A DNA stretch of 64,000 nucleotides. Source: Ananas comosus (taxonomy: Eukaryota; Streptophyta; Magnoliopsida; Poales; Bromeliaceae). The translations under genes were made by a program, and so were the position numbers. The DNA lies in assembly GCF_001540865.1 (NCBI RefSeq), contig NC_033629.1:4417595-4481594 (forward strand), read 5' to 3'. This document shows positions 24,708 to 35,624 of the stretch, one piece after another. The notes under the pieces were generated by a model. That model saw only the letters and a program-made list of their open reading frames with translations. It ran no database searches and had not been told where the DNA came from. The stretch's first letter is position 1. Each line of letters starts with the position of its first letter.

Positions 24708-25171
24708 TCTTCTTCCTTTCACTAAACTTTCAATCTACATTTTAACGGTCCCATTAATCAAGCTTTTAATTAGTGTATTTAAATGGTCCCACTATATTTT
24801 CAATTAATGCAAACGATTCTACTATCAAACTTCTAATTAATATATTTAAATGGTTCCACTATCATCTTCAATCCTAACCTCTCTATCTCCAATTATTCAT
24901 TATGGCTATTTTCCTTCCCTCTACCGGATTTTAAATTTTTTATTTTCAATTTATTCATCAATTCTTTATTTCTTATCTTTTGCAATACACCATCGCCTCC
25001 TTCCCTCGCTCCCTCCTTCTTTCTCACTAATGCACGGCCACTTCCCTTTCCGCCGCGAGCTTAATTTAGTGGATATACCAAATGGGATACATAAAAAAAT
25101 ATTTAATATTTTTTTATTATTAATTACTACGACGATTTCTATCCGCTGTAAAGTGCGGGCTCCTTTACTAG
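24361..25171 (+). mobile_element. Helitron-like 3' end (plus orientation)
   Basis: At 25143-25158 the arms ccgc and gcgg can pair around tgtaaagt. They are followed by gctcctttactag at 25159-25171 and then T, as in Helitron 3' ends (hairpin, then CTAG, inserted before T). The 5' border is unknown; the start given is arbitrary. Inside are T-rich and C-rich non-coding stretches. Confidence 0.45.
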
Positions 25172-25411
25172 TAAAACATGAAATACCAAAAAAATATATT
25201 AAGTATACATATGCAAAAAAATATATGAAGTATACCCATGCTCGACCATGGGCCGACTGAGATTATTCCATGGGCTGGCTGACTGCGGCCCAACATAGAC
25301 CCAGCACCCTTATCCGTTCCTATGCTCATGACGGATATGTTAATTCAATAGAGTAGCCCCAAAAATAATCACATATTGACTGGAAATCCAGCTGCCAGGC
25401 TACAAAGCTTT

Positions 25412-25738
25412 GTTAGTTAATTTGTGAATTATTTGCAAATTATTTATAAATGATTAAAAATTCGAATTAAACGGTCCGTTTACGAATTTTTTTCAAAGAA
25501 AATAAATTATTCGCAAAGTTTTTGGCCAGCTAAATAATTCACGAATTATTAAAAATCTGAATAAAAAATTTATAATTTTTATATTTAAATATAGATTATC
25601 TTATATTTTATATTATATTTTATATCGAATCTGTTTTAAGTCGAATTTTTCAACGAATTTAAAAATTAGAAAACGAATTTTATGCGTATTATACTCGTAC
25701 CGAATTTTTGCCGAATCCGAATTAACTAACTATGCTAC
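25412..25738. mobile_element. AT-rich fold-back element (hAT-like, tentative)
   Basis: Left tgttagttaatttg and the reverse complement of the right end atagttagttaattcgg are inverted repeats, and cgaattttt words recur inside. A related right end (gaatccgaattaactaac) occurs at about 41118-41136. Confidence 0.4.
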
Positions 25739-26397
25739 AAAGGGCTTTGTTATCACATTCGAAATTGAGAGATTTTAAGGATAGTTGGTTGATTGGCATG
25801 GAGAGATTGGATGTTAAATTGTGATATACAAACATGCAATTGTTCGGGGTTCTTTAATATTACATCACAATACAAATTAGGAATTGATGACATGTGAAAT
25901 ACATTGGTTGCACACGTACGCATTTTTTGTTGTAGATATGGGCTAACGAAACACTTGCATATTGTTCAATATAATTTTACCCTCTTATATATGAATCTAC
26001 AGTGACTGTATGAGGGAATCTTAAAAAGAGTTCTTCTTCTAAAATCAAGTAGCCGCGTGGTTGCTATTCAAAATGACTATCCAAAAAAAAAGTTGGATGT
26101 TTGAACTTTCATTATTGCATTTCAAAAACAACAAAGTTTGAGCTACCAGTTTCTTGTGATATTATATAAATAGTACCGGAGGGGTCATAAATTAATTTAC
26201 CTACTTTAGTTAATCTTAAGAATCAGTAGAATGAAACCCAGCTGAAGTTTTTGGAACTAGCGGTGCAATTTGCGCCCTGCGCATACATGATCTTCTTCTA
26301 GAGTAATTAAATTGTGTCGCTAGTACTCCTGAAACTTTTGCCCAGATTATTCTTGAAATATTAAGTTCGACACTGAAAAGATTAGCATACACTCAAT

Positions 26398-26400
<3 letters not shown>

Positions 26401-26478
<78 letters not shown>
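26401..26478. repeat. (TC)n(TA)n microsatellite
   Basis: About 45 bases of TC repeat followed by about 33 bases of TA repeat. Confidence 0.95.
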
Positions 26479-26481
<3 letters not shown>

Positions 26482-26779
26482 TTATGCACCACACGTTTAC
26501 CAACCTTGATCATCCAATGTTATAACTACTTCAGTTTAATTATTTGATCATTTATTAAAAAAAGTGAACAACTGGATTAAAAATTATGAGATTAATAAAG
26601 AAGATTGATGGATTCGTATGTGCTGTGTAGACATTTAAGCAATAAAGTTTAATTTCCTCCTAAATATATATAAGGTTTATAGTGTAATCTAAAACTTCAA
26701 AATCTTTAAGGTCAAACTTAATGGGGACTAGAATAAAACCTCATTAGAAGTGTTGCAGATAGCTATATTTCTAGGTTTT

Positions 26780-27560
26780 CACAGTTTTGGCCACCCAGGA
26801 ACGGAGCTATGTATAGACTGAGGGGGTCATCGCCCCCTAAACTTTTTATAATTTGCATAATAGTTCCTTACATATAAAAAATTTAAAGAACTCTTCCACT
26901 ATTTCTCTTGCTCCAATTCCATACATAAGGTGAAGTTGAGATTCCAAAGAGAGAAGAGAGAGTGAATGTGAAGGTTTGGCAGTGAAACAAGTAGTGGAGA
27001 GGGAGAGGAAGGAGAAGATGAAGGAGAGACATGAGGGTGTTTTCTCTTGAGAACAAAGAGAAAAGTGAGGAGGAGAGAGATGGAGGTAAGGTACTTATAG
27101 ATTGCAACAACACCCCCGAAAACTTGGCCTGAGTACATGTGAGTACTGATACTCAAACTTGGGTGTCGGTACTCTGTCACTTAGTACCGGTGCATTCCCA
27201 AGTTTCGCAAAATTTGAGAGTTCTCATAGCAAGAACAAGTCAAGAAGTACTGGTACTCCATTTCGGGTACCAATACGCGGCAACCAGCTTCAATACTTAG
27301 CCATAGTTCTACATAACTCAAACATTTATTTGCTGGGATCTCTATTTAGTACCGGCATCCCAAAACTTCAAGTATCGGTACTAAAGTAGAAATGGGCCGG
27401 CCAGCCTATAGTTTTGATTTCAAAACTTTATATTCGTGCCGTTTTCACGTAAGAATAGTTCTAACTCTCATCTAAAACTCTCCCAAAACATCACAAGTGA
27501 CACTATAAATTATTTTACACTGAATCTAAGATATTTGTAAGGCTCGGTATACTGTACCAA
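26780..27560 (-). mobile_element. LTR-like fragment with taccggtac-type words
   Basis: 27130-27390 holds several words such as gtaccggtgc, gtactggtac and gggtacc like those in the U3 of family A LTRs, in a purine-rich to pyrimidine-rich setting. Ends TG/CA and target duplication were not found. Probably an old, diverged relative of family A on the minus strand. It is absent from duplication copy 1. Confidence 0.4.
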
Positions 27561-28043
27561 GTCATCAGAAGAAGTGTTGAATAAAAAATATAAAAAATAT
27601 TACGTAACTTAATTTTTTGAAAAGATATGGTTGTTTCACATTCTTTTATTGCATGATGGACTGCATGCAGCTAGCAATGTGATCGATCTACATTTTCCCT
27701 TTGGACAACTATGACGCATTAATTCTATTACAGTTAACTTCGCACAACTATAACATCGTTTTATGTTCGTTTAAAACTACCATTAGCTTTCTGAGGATCA
27801 ATATTTAATTTTCTCTTGAAAATTTTAAGTTGATCAAGGCATAGTCCGTTGGAGAAGGGGAGGAAAGTAGAACTAATTAAGCAAATTAAGCTAGAATCTA
27901 ATTGACTAATTGAGTTTTCAACTTGAAATATCCCCTCTTTTACGGTGAATTCGACAAAATCCATTTTAAATAAATTCACAAATGTACACGGCAACAAAAA
28001 GTTACTACAAATTTACTATGAGAATATTTTGATAGTTTTTATA

Positions 28044-28425
28044 GGGTAAATTACACTTTTGGTCCTCAAATTATGAAGTACGTGTGATACTTTGGTCTTA
28101 AACTTTCATTTATTGTAATTTTTAGCAAACTTTCTAAATTATTGCAATCAAGCCACATAGCCCAATTTAGTTTTCTAAATTTTGACAAATTGTTGATTTA
28201 AAGGTAATATACCGTGCATCTTAATTACTATCACATTACCAATCATAATACTTTCACATCACTAATATATCAATAACTTATCGATATTTAATTATCTAAC
28301 TAAATTGGATTGTGGAATTTGATCATAACAATTCAGAAGATTCAAACTGCAAATTGAAACAAATTAAAGTTTGAAAATATATGTGTCACACGCCTCATAG
28401 TTTGAGGACCAAAGTACAATTTACC
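28044..28425. mobile_element. MULE-like MITE, about 380 bp
   Basis: The left end gggtaaattacacttttggt and the reverse complement of the right end ggtaaattgtactttggtcc are inverted repeats for about 50 bases (shared ggtcctcaaa). The flanks gtttttata and gttttttata resemble a 9-10-base target duplication as made by Mutator-like elements. Confidence 0.6.
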
Positions 28426-28505
28426 GTTTTTTATATTAATAAATATTTAGATGAGTAAACACTTACTAGGTCAAACTTTACAGGCTTAGCATTTTACGAA
28501 TAGAC

Positions 28506-28663
28506 ACCGGCCGTCCTTAGAGAAAGTGGCAAAGGGCTTGGTGGTTGGTACCCGAGACCCAAGTTCGAATCCTAGTTGATTCACATTTACAGCTAAGTTT
28601 AATTCTAAATGAAATAAACGAAGCGGGTAGCGTGCTACCTATCTCTCTCTCAAAAAAAAAAAA
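28506..28663 (+). mobile_element. tRNA-derived SINE with poly-A tail
   Basis: A 158-base element flanked by a perfect 17-base target duplication (gcattttacgaatagac at 28489-28505 and 28664-28680). It contains an A-box-like tggcaaagggcttgg and a B box gttcgaatcc (28563-28572), the two internal RNA polymerase III promoter parts of tRNA genes, and ends in an A run. A second copy on the other strand is at 63281-63445. Mobilised by a LINE in trans; no LINE is in the window. Confidence 0.9.
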
Positions 28664-28816
28664 GCATTTTACGAATAGACGAATAGTTGAGCACAAAGAA
28701 TAGATGCCTGGCAATGAGGACATCATTTATTTGTTAATTAAATAGGCAACAAATACAATAAATGTCATATAGGTAACAAATACAAATTTTATTGTAGCAA
28801 TTTGCTATTCAACTAA

Positions 28817-29497
28817 TTAATAATTAGTTGATCCTGAAAATTTGGACTTCAAGAGATTGATCACACTCTGATCAACCTGGAAAGTCTTGGTGAGCACATC
28901 ATTCGGGATCGCCGGCGTCGACCCGAACAGCGTGAACGGCGCCAACACGACGCCCGGCAGCTGGCTGTCGAACGCCGTGATCACCACCGCATTCCCCGTC
29001 CCGACGTTGAACTGGAAGTGAACCAGCCCCCTCGGGATCACGAAGCTCTCGCCGGCTTTCACAGTCTTGGAGTAGAACGCGTTGGCGGTGCTGACGAAGC
29101 CGACCAGCACCTCTCCTTGGAGGATGAATCCGAGCTCGGTGGCGCGCGGGTGGCTGTGGAGCGGGTTGATGCCGCCGGGGACCAAGTCGACCCGGTTCAT
29201 GGAGAGGCCGAGCGTGTTGAGGCCGGGGAAGTTTGCGACGTTGGCCTGGGTGATGTTGGACCCGAACATGTTGTTGGTGTTACCCGGGGCGGACAGGCCT
29301 GAGAAGAAGAAGTCGTCGGAGACGACGGAGGATGTCGGCTTGCAGGGAAAGCCGTCGACGGTTATGTCGGTCGCCTGGAGGTTGGCGACGCAGAAGTCCT
29401 GCAGAGGGTCGGGATCAGCGCGGCAAGAGGAGATGATCAGGAATACGGTGGCGAAAAGGATAAGGAGCGATCTTGGTTTGGAATTGGAGTACTCCAT
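28817..29497 (-). CDS. Germin-like protein (226 aa), left arm copy
   Basis: Secreted cupin-fold protein of the germin family; members bind manganese and act in the apoplast, some with superoxide dismutase or oxalate oxidase activity. Activity here is not provable. Residues 1-27 are a signal peptide (cleavage likely after SSCRA). C36 and C52 are the conserved disulfide pair, in DFCVANL and GFPCKP. Cupin box 1 (GGINPLHSHPRATELG) supplies H114, H116 and E121; box 2 (IPRGLVHFQFNVG) supplies H160. All four metal ligands are present. An N-glycosylation site NIT is at 81-83. Length is normal for the family and the gene is one exon. The start ATG is the only one giving a full signal peptide. Up to residue 215 it differs from the 46058 copy at one site (R9 versus G); it then ends LLKSKFSGSTNY, like the 41665 copy. 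It lies at the outer end of the left arm of an inverted duplication, transcribed outward. Confidence 0.95.
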   Translation of the reverse strand: MEYSNSKPRSLLILFATVFLIISSCRADPDPLQDFCVANLQATDITVDGFPCKPTSSVVSDDFFFSGLSAPGNTNNMFGSNITQANVANFPGLNTLGLSMNRVDLVPGGINPLHSHPRATELGFILQGEVLVGFVSTANAFYSKTVKAGESFVIPRGLVHFQFNVGTGNAVVITAFDSQLPGVVLAPFTLFGSTPAIPNDVLTKTFQVDQSVINLLKSKFSGSTNY

Positions 29498-32400
29498 TGT
29501 TTAACTGGGGAGATGTTCTGATGTTTTTGAGATGAGAGGATGCAGCAGAGCGATCTTTATATATATATACAGTGGTAACTAATTAAGATACATGCATGCA
29601 TGGTGAAAGTGGTTTGAAGAGTTCAGAGGGTGCTCAAACAATTAACTTTCTTTTGCATTGACTATTCTCCTCATAATAATGACTAAGCAACATATAATGT
29701 ATGAATATTTCAACAAAAATGGTATATATGTCTACAATAATGAAATATAATGACTCTGTGTTATTGTGTGGAATCAGTCCCGTACGTAGTTGTTGGAAAT
29801 GGGAACAAAGTCTATTGTTCCCATGATTATCCATTTTGATCGGGCAAATTAATATTTAATTTGTGCTTAAACTGTACATGTCGTTAATTTTAGCATTTAA
29901 TAACTTTTCCACTTAATTTGTAACTAATTTGGATCTATGATTTACTTTAATAAAAATATAGCTATGGAAATTACGACCGATACTCTAGGTAAGCAGGCAA
30001 AAATAAAACGCGGACCAAAAATCTGAAGTAGAAAAAATTATCAAATTGTCCGATTCAAATAAAATAGAAGATTAGATACATGAATTCAAGATGTTTAAAA
30101 AACCAGATAGTTTAATCAAAATATATACATGAATTCAAGATTTTAAAAAGATAATGTATACGTGGTTTTGATAGGCCCAACAAACGAATTTGTGTATAAT
30201 GTAATAGACGAAAATATATCGCACAAAAAGAGGAAAAACTTTGACGGATGCTAGCGGTTTGGCGGCTTGTGTGGTTGGAGAGAAATATCATAATATTTCA
30301 AAATTTGGAAAACACTATTAGACCGTATTCTAAGCAAAATCCATAATTTAAGAGTATTTTGGAAAGATCACTGTAGTAGCTGAAGGCATGCAGTTTGTTT
30401 TTATTTTTTATTTTGGTTTTGATTTTTTGCTCTTTGTTTGCCGTTTGTTGCTTTTTTCCAGGGTCCTATTGTCGTACTTATGTAGCCTAATTCATTTTTT
30501 TTATTGAATGAAGCGGATGATACGTTATCTTTTTTTCAAAATAAAATGTACATGGCACAAAATGGCAAACATGGGACACATATTCATGACCTCTAATGGT
30601 GGGGGTTAGGGACCGACTCTGATACCATATTATTCAAAAAATCAATCTAATTAAAAATGACTCATAATCTCTTAATAAGTTTTATTTATTAGATCTAGCT
30701 TAATTTTATGAGTAAGTCGGCTCTTCCGCCGTGTAATGTGGTTTTGTGTTTCCACTGCAGAAGATTAATTAAAGCTAGATTTACGTAATAGGTAACAATG
30801 GTCAATGCTCCAATTCAAACATTGTTTTTAAAAAAATGTTGAATTTTCTCTACTGTTTGTCTCAATTAATTGAGATAAATATGTGGGCTACTTATGACAA
30901 CTTTTTTTAGTACAAAGAATCAGTCGTTACCAATAAAGCAAACATTACCTAATTAAAAATTAGCAGTTTAGATTTTTGGAATAAGACTGATTCAAATTAT
31001 CCTTCTTGAGATGAGATGCATCATTAATTACGACAACAGTTTGATTAATTCTTGTTGAATAAAATTAATTAAAAATTAGTAGTTTAGATTTTTGGAATAA
31101 TTAGTTGTCTTATAGAAACTCTTGAGTTTGAATCTCACCATTTTTTTTTTGGTTCTAATCGATATATATTTATTCGTGATCATCCGTTTTTCGACAGCTT
31201 GAACGATGACAAGAAAATCAAGAGAAAAATCTATAAATTATCAAGAGTAAAAAAACCGATATCCTAAATTTACGCATTAATTTGCACTAATTTGAGGAAT
31301 TGATTGATTACCTAAATTTAGGCATTAATATAGGCATTAATTTTAAAAATTTTAGTGTTTCTCAAATTTAGGCATTAATTATATTATAGAAATTTTAGAA
31401 ATAGTTCTATTTGTAAATACGTTGAATTTAAATATTAAATATTGAATATTTAAAATTAAAAATTTAAATTTTAGTTAGATGAATTTAATTTGTATTACTA
31501 TTTAAAAATTTTTGTAATGTTGATAAATATTTTAATTCAACATATTTAATATGTTTAAGAAACTTTTAAATTCCTATAGTTTAGGCATTAATTTTGTATC
31601 ACTTATTTACAAAAATTTGAATGTAGATAAAAAAACAATAAATTAAATGTTTTTAATATGTTAAAAAGATTTTAGAATTTTCTACTTTAGACATTAATTT
31701 TATATCACTATTTAAATTTAACATATTTAATATGTTTAACAAAATTATGAATTCCTCTTGTTTATTTAGATATTAATTTTGTATTGCTAATTTTAAAAAA
31801 TGAATGTGGGCAAATATTTAATTTCAACATATTTATTATATTTAAAAAAATTTAATAATTTTTCTAATTTAGATATTAATTCTTTATCACTATTTAAAAA
31901 ANTAATTCAAATTTTTTCTTAGAATAGAATTGTATGGGAAAAATTAATTCAAATTTCAATAGTTAAAATTGATCTTTTAAAATTATAAGATCATGTTGTA
32001 ATTTAAAATATAACTTGAAAGCAAAATAAATTTGAAGTTTTAGAACCTAAAAAGTATACAGAAACCCCCAATAAATCTAAATAGTATAGTGCAATTTAAA
32101 CTTACAAATAAATAAATTTAGATTATATAATTTAAATTTTAAGCTTATAATAAATCTCCACCATAAAATTTTACTAGAGTAAACAAAATTAGAAATATAG
32201 ATAAATTAAATAAATTTATATTGAACAAATCTAAGCTAGCTATTTGTATATTTTATCAATTTGATTAGTCTAATTAATTTGATTTATTAAATTGATTTTG
32301 ATCTTACCTTTAAAATTTTTCAGTTTTTAGTCAATTTTTTAAATTTTAGTTCATTACGAATTGAATTTGTAAGGAAACAAAGAGAGACAAAAAGGAAACA

Positions 32401-32734
32401 AAGAGAAAATAAAGATTTTGATAATATAGTAAAGATAAAATTACTAAATTATTCATGTATTAAAAGAAAAAATACCCTTCTTTGAGATACCTAGTAATTG
32501 GTACCCCTCCCAAAGTGACATGCTATTGCATGTCACAATTTTATAAAAAAATAAAATTTGAGCCATTAAAAAGGAGTGAATGAAAGGTAGCGAAAAATAA
32601 CAAGTATAGAAGCACTACTTATTAATAGTATCAAGTCAATGGTATTATTAGATTTTCGGCTATTGGATGAAAAAATGTGTGATTAGGATGATAGTGGTCT
32701 CCAAGGGTTGAGTGGGTAGTTCGCTGAATACCAA
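29498..32734. other. Left-arm intergenic DNA
   Basis: No gene seen. 29498-31250 includes the left GLP promoter and duplicated non-coding sequence, with a primer-binding-site-like word (tctgatacca, minus strand) near 30619. 31250-32735 is extremely AT-rich with recurring aggcattaattt and atttaatatgtt words and an N at 31902; it has no partner in the right arm. Confidence 0.55.
29556..29570 (-). promoter_or_regulatory. TATA box of the left GLP
   Basis: Minus-strand tatatatataaag lies about 60-70 bases before the ATG. The same sequence with the same downstream leader (gatcgctctgctgcatcc) precedes the right-arm GLP, so both genes share a core promoter. Confidence 0.6.
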
Positions 32735-34049
32735 TAATTAGACTTAAAAATTTTGGGCTAATGGTTTGAATCTAATAAGTTATTAATGCTAATAGTCCGT
32801 CATGTTACATTTGGTATCAAAGCTATGCTACTAGTGCGAGCCGAAAGAGTAGTGCGATGAGTCTAATATCACTTGATGATTTTGGACTATGTGTTTGTTT
32901 GGGTCAGCCGAGCATGTTAAAGCTATGTGTTGGGTCCAACGAGGACAAGCCTAACCGAGGAAAGGTGGACATATCACCCAAATATATCGTACATCAGTAC
33001 TAATGTAGTCTCTCTGGGGTTAGCTATCGGACTGACTGCAGCATTAGTGGCTTGTCGATACATTTGTAGAGTATCGAAACGAGTCAGAGGCGTTTTGACG
33101 CGAAATAGACGCGAAAATAGACTCAGAGCTGTGAGAGTTGGAGTTCGAACACTGAAATTTGCAAAAGCAGGATTTCGAGTGTTGAGTATCGGTACGTGAG
33201 AGGTGTACCGGTACCCCACAGAGGGATTACTTGAGTTGTTGCTCTTGGGTTCGAGCAGATTGGCGTCGAGTACCGGTACCTATTGGTGAGTACCGGTACT
33301 AGGACCGGGTACCGGTACTTCATCGGGTTAGTACAGGTACACAGCGCGTGCGGGTTTGTTGGCTGAGTGCCGGGTACCGGTACCCAAGTTGAGTACCGGT
33401 ACCCAGTCGGCAGATTTGAGTTGGTAAGGGGTCTTTTGGTCATTTTGTTGTGACGATATTTCCAACCGACCCCCCAACTTGTATATAGGTTCTGGGAGCT
33501 TGGAGAACATGGTTAACTTCTCCTCTTTTTCTCTCTCTAGCTTGTATACCCCGTTCATTGAGAAGGTGAGAGTCGACCTCATTTCGTTCCTCGGAGCTTT
33601 GGAAGGTTGCGCGGGCACCGTGGTTGATTCCGGTTGAGCTGTTGGAGGTCGAGCTAGCGCGGGGTTGCTTCTATCGACTTCTAGCCGGTGTTGGACAAGC
33701 GTTGGAAGTGGGTTAATGTTTTCCGAAATCGTCGGAATTCCTCCTAAGAGTGTCAGCATGTGTTTTCTTATATTGATTATCATGTTTAGTAGCTCGAATT
33801 CTTAGATTTGCATGTTTTATGAAATCTGAATTTGGAGCATCGTCTGATAATTTTAGATGAGTTTTATATGGTGAACTGGGATTTGACTTAGGAGAAAACA
33901 AGTTAAACATACACTGTTACTTTCGAATTGTTAACAGATTTAGCTTCAGGAGCTAATTTTATTATTGTATCACCGTTGTTAGTGCGTGGTGGATACTTAG
34001 ATTAATGTAGGCCGAGGTTATGCTCGTACTGAGGAGCCGAGCTCATTTT

Positions 34050-34560
34050 TGTCACGCCCCGGGGTCCCCTTTTTGTTTGAAATACAGCGGAAAAGCGTTT
34101 GAATTTTTTTTTTTTTGAAAACCTGACCCCAGAGTATGCCAGATCCGCCACAAATACAGGAAATCCACTGTTCACACGGACAGAGTCTCCCCTGTACTTG
34201 CACGGCGTCACACGAGTACAAAAGTACAAACANAATATGTATTTTTGGATTTTCTCGAAATCCGTGCGTCAAACTCAAAATCCGTCAGTGCCATTAGTTC
34301 CAGAACAGCTGAACCGGTCGAAACGAGCTATTGGACCGCTAAGAACGGAGTCCGATACGCGCCAGAAGCCTACTCTACTCCATGGTTTCTCCGGAAAATC
34401 GGAGTTACTATTCACTTAAGTGAAAACTAATAATCGCGTAACTTCTCCGTTTTAGCTCATTTTCTCCTGAAACTTGACGAGTGCTTATGTAATTAGATTA
34501 CACACATAAACATCGTCAACAGAGAGTTTAGTTGCACTGTAAAAAATCTCAGTCCTTACA
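34050..34560 (-). mobile_element. Small solo LTR (family B) nested in an LTR
   Basis: Begins TGTCACGCCCCGG and ends CCTTACA. A perfect 5-base duplication (atttt at 34045-34049 and 34561-34565) flanks it, and the host LTR continues on each side. Its last part (gaaacttgacgagtgctt, catcgtcaacagagag) matches the end of the 58567-60241 element. Strand is assigned by comparison with the family A ends. An N is at 34233. Confidence 0.8.
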
Positions 34561-35373
34561 ATTTTACAGTGAAGTTTAAACTGTTCTGTGCTATCGAGTG
34601 CCGTCGGGGCTGACGAGGGCATGAGATGTTTACATCTTGCCTCAGATTGTGCCGAGGGCATGAGATGTTTACATCTTGCCTCAGATTGTGCCGAGGGCAT
34701 GTAAACCTTGGTTGTTAGATTAGTTTGACCCATTTGTATTGACTATAGTCTGTGTGAGCCTGATTAAGCTTGACAGAGACATGCTTGCATACTCGGTTGG
34801 ATCGCTCCCACGAGTGCCGCTTCGGAGTGAGGCTTTACTTGCATTGATATCACAGCAGTCCCGTTTGGGCAATTTCTTGGACCGGCTACCCTCGTGGGTG
34901 GTGTGCGGTGTAGTTTGGATACAAGCTGGACGGGCCAATCAACAGTCTCTTGAGATTGGGTCACAGTGTAGCTAGTGATGCATTTCTATGTCTACAGAGA
35001 GCATGGTTGGATGGCAGCAGTTCAGTAGCATATATCTGTAGAGTGACTTCTAGTTTACTTTACTATCCTTTGCACACCTTACTGTAAACTTAGTGGGTGT
35101 GTCGTTGGGGTCGGTGGTACCCACTGAGGACTACTCTGTTTTGCAGTAGTTCTCACACCCAATTGTTGCCACCTTTTTGTAGAGCCGTCCATTGCTGCTG
35201 CTGCTGTGGATTCTGACCGAGGCAAGGGAGTCGCGAGCTAGAGTCGCTCCTTTCCTGGTTTTTGTACTAGAGTCGCGATCTAGATCTTGCCATGTACATA
35301 CTGTTATGGTTAGTCGTACTCGCTGGAGCGAGATTGTGCTGTTGGTTTTTGTATGTACAGTGGACCCTCTAAT

Positions 35374-35376
<3 letters not shown>

Positions 35377-35432
<56 letters not shown>
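35377..35432. repeat. (TA)n microsatellite inside LTR copy 3
   Basis: About 55 bases of TA; the other LTR copies have only a short TA tract at the equivalent place. Confidence 0.95.
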
Positions 35433-35436
<4 letters not shown>

Positions 35437-35624
35437 GTTCAAGTTTTAGCAGCTCTGTATTTCTTGTTGTAGCTCCTATCTGTTTGCAGGTATGGCTATC
35501 GTTTCGTATACACGAAAAATTTCTATGTATAAGGCGGGTCTGTTAGCGTACCCGAGAAAACGTAGTAATCGGCGTGACAACTAATAATTTGATTTAAGCA
35601 TTTTGGATGAGTGATTGGAGTCCA

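Larger units (their letters stand above)
25820..28430. repeat. Segmental duplication block, copy 2 (non-coding)
   Basis: Matches 6635-12170 in the same order and orientation, with gaps. Local differences include a (TC)n(TA)n tract at 26401-26478 and an LTR-like insertion at 26780-27560. No gene is visible. Confidence 0.7.
33004..35579 (+). mobile_element. Solo LTR, family A copy 3, with nested insertion
   Basis: Begins TGTAGTCTC and ends GGCGTGACA with a perfect 5-base target duplication (actaa at 32999-33003 and 35580-35584). The U3 part has many gtaccggtac palindromes (33190-33410). It is interrupted by a 511-base element at 34050-34560 and carries a TA run of about 55 bases at 35377-35432. 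A 42-base unit is tandemly repeated near 34612-34700. No gag or pol. It is absent from the other arm, so it landed after the inverted duplication. Confidence 0.88.

Noticed and set aside
24850..25260. 136-codon plus-strand frame
   Set aside because: Pyrimidine-rich low-complexity sequence reading through a Helitron-like 3' end; no domain.
28506..28663. Possible tRNA gene (A- and B-box words)
   Set aside because: No complete cloverleaf, a poly-A tail and exact target duplication; it is a SINE.
33328..33783. 151-codon minus-strand frame
   Set aside because: Antisense to the U3 and leader region of a solo LTR and driven by the gtaccggtac repeats.
35131..35449. Frames of repeated isoleucine/tyrosine
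   Set aside because: Translation of the (TA)n microsatellite inside an LTR.
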